DNA from: Mycobacterium kansasii ATCC 12478
Lineage (GTDB): Bacteria > Actinomycetota > Actinomycetes > Mycobacteriales > Mycobacteriaceae
Direction of reading: 5' to 3'
DNA: 64,000 nt
NCBI RefSeq assembly: GCF_000157895.3
Contig: NC_022663.1
Span: 1,798,001 to 1,862,000 of the forward strand
Positions within the stretch are counted from its first letter, which is position 1. Each line of letters starts with the position of its first letter. Shown here piece after piece: positions 59,818 to 64,000 of the stretch. A program made the position numbers and the translations under genes. The notes under the pieces were generated by a model that saw only the letters and a program-made list of their open reading frames with translations, did not search any database and was not told the DNA's origin.

Positions 59818-61422
59818 TCAGCGGACTTTGATCGGAACTTTCATTGATTCGGTCTTCGGCGGCAGCGCTGTCGTGTCGACGACGAGAATCTCGCCGCTGT
59901 CCTGCGTCCCGTTGGGCAGGATCTTGGGCCGCAGACGCATCGGCGGGGTCACCGAAGCCAGGCCGGCCAGGCCGAAATCGCTGTCGTTGGCGATGACGAG
60001 TGTCTTACCACCGTCTGGGGTGATGAGGCCTTCGATCTTGTCGTGTCCGTAGAAATCACCGCTGGCCGACAGCGTTCGCAACAGAGCTTCAAGGTCGAGC
60101 TTCAGCGTCTTGGCGGCAACGGTGATCCCGGCGGCCCTGAGCTTGGCGACGACGGCGTCCGCATCGGTACCTACACCGATGGCGGTTTCGATCGGGACGC
60201 CGTTGATGAGCAGGCCGCCGGCGTCGGGCTGATACGACGCACCGGGCACCGTCGAGCGGGGGCCGACGTCGGTGGCCCCGGCAATGTCCACCGCGTAGAT
60301 CTTCTTGTTCGCGTTGGGCGCAGGCTTGCTGTCCCGCTCGACGACCAGGAACGTGGTGGCGCTCAGCGCCGTGATCTCCGATACCGCGAAGTCGGTGTCC
60401 TGAGGATTGGCCAGCGGATACAGATACTCGTGGACGATTTGGGGGTCGACGACGTTGACGGTCACGATGCGGGCGAGCGGCACCGATTTTGCGGAGCCCT
60501 GCAGCCCCGGTGTCTGCAGCGCCGACTGCATGATCCCGGCCAACATCGTGCCGTCGGGGCTGATGGTCAGCCCCTCCATTCCGCGGTTGGGGCTGCGCAG
60601 CGACAACTCCTTGGGCAATGTGCCGTCGAAGGGCGAAAGGCGTTCCAGCTCTTTGCCATTGGCGTCGAAGTGGATGAGGTAGGGGCCGTACTCGTCGGAC
60701 ACCCAGAAGTTGCCATCGAGCGTGGCGACCAAGCCCTCGGGGTCGACTCCGTAGTCCGAAGTCGGCAGCGGCATGCCGTCGAGGTCGACCGCCGACTCGC
60801 CGGTATTGGCCTGCCGGTCGACCAGCCCGACCAACGGTGAGCCGTCCGAACCGCGCAGCGGGATAGTCCGCTCGACTGTGGCCACGCCGTCGGCGAGCTT
60901 GAGCTTGGCTATATGCGGCTGGAAATCCGGTACCGGGAACACCCTTTCGTTGGGGGCACGCCCGTCGACATTGGGGCCGCGGTCGGTGAGGCCGTAGATT
61001 TCATCGGAAACGCCGGGTACCGCGGCTATCCCGGACCCGTGCGCACTGGCCTTGATGGCGACACCGCCCATGGTGACCAGGGGCAGCTGATTCTCGGCGT
61101 AGGTCTTGACGGCGCGACTGACGGTGACGCTGAGTTCGTCGGTACCGGTGAAGCCGCCGTCGGGGGTATATGTCAGTGCCCCGTTTGCGGCGTATGCGAT
61201 CTTTCCGTGCGCTGGCTTACCCAAGGCCACGGGTGTCAGGCCTCCGGTGGCGGCCAGCATCCGGTCCGGGGTGATCGTAAGCGCGGTTCCGGCCTTGGTG
61301 CTCAGGTCCACCCTGCCCGGATGCGCACCCGTAAAGTCGGACGCGCTCGACGAGCAGGCCGTCAGCGCTGCCGATACCGCTACCGTCGCAACCCACCATC
61401 TCGTCGTGTTCGCCATGGGCAT
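59818..61422 (-). CDS. Phytase-like lipoprotein
   Basis: A 534-residue lipoprotein with a signal peptide ending in the lipobox ALTAC (near residue 22). After a Big-like N-terminal unit (PAHGKIAYAANGALTYTPDGGF, FTGTDELSVTVS) comes an esterase-like phytase domain: GVSDEIYGLTDRGPNVDGR, GVDPEGLVATLDGNFWVSDEYGP and HDKIEGLITPDGG, the repeated DPEG/EGL strands of a six-bladed propeller. It may release phosphate from organic phosphates at the cell surface. Its stop lies five bases after that of the DUF385 gene, convergent. Confidence 0.83.
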   Translation of the reverse strand: MPMANTTRWWVATVAVSAALTACSSSASDFTGAHPGRVDLSTKAGTALTITPDRMLAATGGLTPVALGKPAHGKIAYAANGALTYTPDGGFTGTDELSVTVSRAVKTYAENQLPLVTMGGVAIKASAHGSGIAAVPGVSDEIYGLTDRGPNVDGRAPNERVFPVPDFQPHIAKLKLADGVATVERTIPLRGSDGSPLVGLVDRQANTGESAVDLDGMPLPTSDYGVDPEGLVATLDGNFWVSDEYGPYLIHFDANGKELERLSPFDGTLPKELSLRSPNRGMEGLTISPDGTMLAGIMQSALQTPGLQGSAKSVPLARIVTVNVVDPQIVHEYLYPLANPQDTDFAVSEITALSATTFLVVERDSKPAPNANKKIYAVDIAGATDVGPRSTVPGASYQPDAGGLLINGVPIETAIGVGTDADAVVAKLRAAGITVAAKTLKLDLEALLRTLSASGDFYGHDKIEGLITPDGGKTLVIANDSDFGLAGLASVTPPMRLRPKILPNGTQDSGEILVVDTTALPPKTESMKVPIKVR

Positions 61423-61469
61423 GATTTAGCAGGAGAAGTTGTCGCGCGGGTAACGGGAGCCGAGATTTG

Positions 61470-62252
61470 CTAGCGCTTCTTGTCGCGAACCTTGTAGGTC
61501 GAGGGCCACGACTTGCGCGACTCGTCGCCCGTCAGCGGCGTTCCCATGCCGCCGACCTTGACGTTGTAAGCCTCTTTACCTGGGCCGACTTCGCGATTGG
61601 CGTGCTCCTGGGCAAGGTAGTACAGCTCGTCGATGGTGGCTTCGTCGTAGGCGACGAAGGAGGTTTCCCGGACGGCGTCGCCCACCCCGGCCAGCATCCG
61701 ATCGGACAGTAGCCGGGACGCCAGGGCCGCCAGGCCCAATAGCGAAAACGGGACGACCCAGTAACCGATGAACGACAGCGGCGTCTTCGTGTCGAGGATG
61801 GTGGCGTCGCGCAGCACGATAGGCGGGATCGCCGATGACAGCGTCATCCCGGCAAACGCGGCGACCCACAACCAGGTCAACGTCACGGTCATCCCGTCGA
61901 ACAGCTCGGTCTTGACCACGTCGGGCGGTTGTTCGGCCGCGGCGAACTCGCGGACGAACGGTTTGCCGATCAGCAGGCCGGCCAGCGCCCCGAGCAAGAT
62001 CCCCGCGTTGCTCAACGGCTGTATCCACCGCGCCATCACCGGCTCGCTGAGCGCAAAGGTCAGCACCGTCAGCACTGAAAACGTTGCGACAGCAGCGATT
62101 TCAATCGTTCGGCCGGGCTTGTCGGTGGCCCGCCCGACCGCAAACACCGCCAGCGCGATCAACAGCGACACCGCGACGGCAATCTCGAACGGGACATTGC
62201 CGACCAACACCCAGTAGACGATCCACGGCGCGAAACCAAAGAGCATACCCAC
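61470..62252 (-). CDS. Conserved membrane protein of unknown function
   Basis: A 260-residue protein with about six helices (FAPWIVYWVLVGNVPFEIAV, AVSLLIALAVFAVG, AAVATFSVLTVLTFAL, GILLGALAGLLIG, LTWLWVAAFAGMTLSSAI, YWVVPFSLLGLAAL) and a polar tail of about 80 residues rich in charged groups (YDEATIDELYYLAQEHANRE). I do not recognise a family. It is on the same strand as, and 47 bp upstream of, the phytase-like lipoprotein gene. Confidence 0.7.
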   Translation of the reverse strand: MGMLFGFAPWIVYWVLVGNVPFEIAVAVSLLIALAVFAVGRATDKPGRTIEIAAVATFSVLTVLTFALSEPVMARWIQPLSNAGILLGALAGLLIGKPFVREFAAAEQPPDVVKTELFDGMTVTLTWLWVAAFAGMTLSSAIPPIVLRDATILDTKTPLSFIGYWVVPFSLLGLAALASRLLSDRMLAGVGDAVRETSFVAYDEATIDELYYLAQEHANREVGPGKEAYNVKVGGMGTPLTGDESRKSWPSTYKVRDKKR

Positions 62253-62294
62253 GAAGGCTCAGTTTATGGCCGGTGCCGCAACCGCAGCGCGCAG

Positions 62295-62843
62295 CTACCA
62301 CAGCACGCCGTGGCTGGCGGACAGGATGAAGCCGTGGTTGCCCTCCGTCTGGCAGTGCACCGCGCCGGTGTCGTCGATCGCGCAGCTGGCACCAACCGTC
62401 TGCACCCGTTGACCGGCGGGAAGCACCGGGACGTCACGGGTGAAGGTCGCAGTATTGGATTGGCGATATCCGGCGGGATGGGCGGCATCGGCGAAGGTCT
62501 GGTTGGTGCCCGGCGGTGCGTCGGCGGGCACCATGTCGCAGCCGATCGGGCCGCCGTTGGGGGCCAGGCCGCATGACCATCCCCCGGGTGTCTTGAAGTA
62601 GAGCCAGTACCCCCAGAAGTTGGGCGTCTGTGGCGTGAGGCTGCCGTAAACGCCTTCGTAGAGGCCCGCGGCGAGCGGATAGCGGTCGAGGTCATCCCGC
62701 GGTGATGGGTTGTCGTCGCCGGGCGGGGCGGCAACCGCCGGCGCGACCGAGATCACCGTCATGCCCAGACCGGCCAGCAACCAATAACGCCACGACGACA
62801 CGTGGTGACGACTGCGGCAACTATGCAGGCAATGCCGGATCAT
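62295..62843 (-). CDS. Secreted protein of unknown function
   Basis: A small exported protein with a signal peptide (WRYWLLAGLGMTVISVAPAVA, cleavage after AVA or AAP). The mature part of about 140 residues has four cysteines (SCGLAPNG, IGCDMVPAD, ASCAIDD, VHCQTEG), in a spacing that suggests two disulfides, and TPNFWGYWLYFKTPGGW. The last 30 residues are GAVHCQTEGNHGFILSASHG and similar, a pattern seen in other secreted mycobacterial proteins. ATG 62843 gives 182 residues; GTG 62801 would remove a basic head. Function is unknown. Confidence 0.7.
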   Translation of the reverse strand: MIRHCLHSCRSRHHVSSWRYWLLAGLGMTVISVAPAVAAPPGDDNPSPRDDLDRYPLAAGLYEGVYGSLTPQTPNFWGYWLYFKTPGGWSCGLAPNGGPIGCDMVPADAPPGTNQTFADAAHPAGYRQSNTATFTRDVPVLPAGQRVQTVGASCAIDDTGAVHCQTEGNHGFILSASHGVLW

Positions 62844-62948
62844 AAGGGCACCCTCGTCCGCTGAGGCGCTCGCCGAATAGGGACTTCAGACCTCAGTTCG
62901 CAGGTAGTTGGTCGCTGCTATGTGGGCGGCACCCGAAACTGTTGAACA

Positions 62949-63416
62949 GTGCTCCCGGACAATCCGTGTGGGCCCAAAGTCTCTATTGACAACCGGATGC
63001 CGTTGTTACCGTTGGCCGGCGCCGACTTCGATTGCCGGGTAAATGGAAACTCAATGAGATGCGCGGTAACACATCAGTTAGGGACGATGACGGAGAGTGA
63101 GGAGATCACCGGAACCCTGTCAGGCTTAACGATGACGGACACCCACACAAAACGTGTCGAACAATTCGGTTCCGACGGTTGCAATTTCGTGACGAGTATC
63201 TCCGATCCGGCCATGCTCGTTTTCAGTCCTGATGGGACAGTGGTGATACGCAAAGGACCGAGTCAGATGGAAGTGACTTACAACAGCAAGTGTGGCAACT
63301 CATATACCACGACGATTCCGGAAGAAGACGATTCCGGAAGAAGAAGCATCCTTCCCCTGGTGGGCGATCAACTAGCCGCAGCTCCTAAATCACAGCTGGA
63401 CACAGCGGTGGACTGA
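62949..63416 (+). CDS. Hypothetical protein, paralogue of the next gene, without signal peptide
   Basis: The core of this frame, DFDCRVNGNSMRC, then EITGTLSGLTMTDT and DPAMLVFSPDGTVVIRKGP, matches the neighbouring lipoprotein (HDCHVNGNAVTC, MTGTLSGVTLTGT, DPVTYVFSLDGTVVMRGGP). Unlike it, this copy has no signal peptide with the GTG 62949 start; ATG 62997 would trim it further. The N terminus therefore appears lost and it may be a pseudogene. By eye about half of the bases are A or T, well above the window average. Confidence 0.55.
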   Translation: MLPDNPCGPKVSIDNRMPLLPLAGADFDCRVNGNSMRCAVTHQLGTMTESEEITGTLSGLTMTDTHTKRVEQFGSDGCNFVTSISDPAMLVFSPDGTVVIRKGPSQMEVTYNSKCGNSYTTTIPEEDDSGRRSILPLVGDQLAAAPKSQLDTAVD

Positions 63417-63438
63417 GCACCGTCGAAATCGGGGAATC

Positions 63439-63999
63439 ATGCAGTTACCTGCACATAGACAAACACCGGGCGCCGTCGCGGCGATGACGATGGTCACGCT
63501 CTGGCTTGCGGGCTGCCACTCAACGACGACGGGTAGGCCGGTAGCCCAGCCGGAGAATGGCCGCAAAGACGGACCAGCCAGCACCACCTCGTCCGGCATC
63601 GGCCTGCCGCCCATGAAGCACTTCCGGATCGGCGACCAACGCTACGGCACTGTGCACGACTGCCACGTCAACGGCAATGCGGTCACGTGCACCCTGAGCA
63701 TGGAACCGTCGTACATGGTGCAGTCGTTTGAAGGAACCATGACCGGCACTTTGTCCGGGGTTACGTTGACGGGAACGCAGACCACGCACCAGAGGTACCC
63801 CGACGAGACGGATCGCTCGTGCATCTGGACCACGGATACGTCGGATCCCGTTACCTATGTCTTCAGTTTGGACGGGACGGTGGTGATGCGAGGGGGACCC
63901 GGAGAGGTGCACTCGACTCGCAGCGGCAGTTGCACAGGCTCAGAGTCCGGCAACGGCGGGATATGGGAAAGTTCCGAGAAGTGGTCGGTGATCGAGTAG
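63439..63999 (+). CDS. Lipoprotein of unknown function
   Basis: A 186-residue exported protein with a signal sequence and lipobox (AMTMVTLWLAGC, cysteine near residue 26), then a linker with PENGRKDGPASTTSS. The mature domain holds four cysteines (HDCHVNGN, VTCTLS, RSCIWTT, GSCTGSE), DGTVVMRGGP and GTLSG-type turns. It is a tandem paralogue of the frame just upstream, 22 bp away. I do not recognise a family. It ends two bases before the window edge. Confidence 0.65.
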   Translation: MQLPAHRQTPGAVAAMTMVTLWLAGCHSTTTGRPVAQPENGRKDGPASTTSSGIGLPPMKHFRIGDQRYGTVHDCHVNGNAVTCTLSMEPSYMVQSFEGTMTGTLSGVTLTGTQTTHQRYPDETDRSCIWTTDTSDPVTYVFSLDGTVVMRGGPGEVHSTRSGSCTGSESGNGGIWESSEKWSVIE

Positions 64000-64000
64000 G

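Overview
The window is a high-GC, gene-dense stretch of chromosome from a slow-growing, non-tuberculous Mycobacterium. The evidence is a PE_PGRS gene, the mycothiol S-conjugate amidase Mca, a (2Z,6E)-farnesyl diphosphate synthase, DesA2, and an almost unbroken run of orthologues, recognised from memory, of the M. tuberculosis (Mtb) genes Rv1107c down to Rv1056, read in the opposite direction. The species cannot be fixed from the sequence alone.

Layout. 1-1.4 kb: end of xseB and a 3-beta-hydroxysteroid dehydrogenase. 1.4-1.9 kb: a scar with two gene remnants (13E12-type HNH endonuclease and DUF2834). 1.9-6.0 kb: a tight operon of carboxylesterase, zinc alcohol dehydrogenase and Baeyer-Villiger-type monooxygenase, which together could take a secondary alcohol through ketone and ester to cleavage products. 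6.3-12.6 kb: AI-2E family permease, dienelactone hydrolase, DUF4245 protein, glpX, fum and a proline-rich membrane protein. 12.6-15.0 kb: an apparently inserted secreted protein and a membrane class III adenylate cyclase coupled to a polysaccharide deacetylase. 15-22 kb: phoH2 with an unannotated 47-codon upstream ORF that fits its antitoxin PhoAT, desA2, glyA, coaA and a short PE_PGRS gene. 22-27 kb: a small membrane protein, an O-methyltransferase, a large membrane protein, a 57-bp tandem repeat, Z-FPP synthase and hemolysin III. 27.0-27.6 kb: a TnpB (IS605/607-type) remnant and a 59-bp tandem repeat. 27.6-39.6 kb: SnoaL-like protein, YyaL-type thioredoxin protein, mca, DUF4307 protein, greA, metB, pra, cbs, lipU, an SGNH hydrolase, a 58-bp repeat and fadA3. 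39.7-41.2 kb: an IS110-family element with a structured noncoding end that could encode a bridge RNA. 41.3-50.5 kb: Bax-inhibitor-like protein, echA9, echA8, Abhydrolase_9 protein, a cysteine dioxygenase/rhodanese pair, lpqV, two patatin-like genes and a class II glutamine amidotransferase. 50.6-64 kb: amidohydrolase, SRPBCC protein, DapB-like dehydrogenase, fadD14, beta-propeller, DUF427, DUF6295, dienelactone hydrolase, DUF385 protein, phytase-like lipoprotein, membrane and secreted proteins, and a low-GC pair of paralogous exported proteins.

How the genes work together. Most are housekeeping: central carbon (glpX, fum), one-carbon and CoA (glyA, coaA), sulfur amino acids (metB, cbs, cysteine dioxygenase, rhodanese), decaprenyl phosphate precursor supply, mycothiol-dependent detoxification, and lipid breakdown (fadA3, echA8, echA9, fadD14, lipases). 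The accessory material sits at the junctions: the esterase-ADH-BVMO operon, the cyclase insertion, the three tandem repeats of 57-59 bp that share a core, the two transposon loci of RNA-guided families, and the low-GC end. No tRNA, rRNA, CRISPR array or origin was seen.
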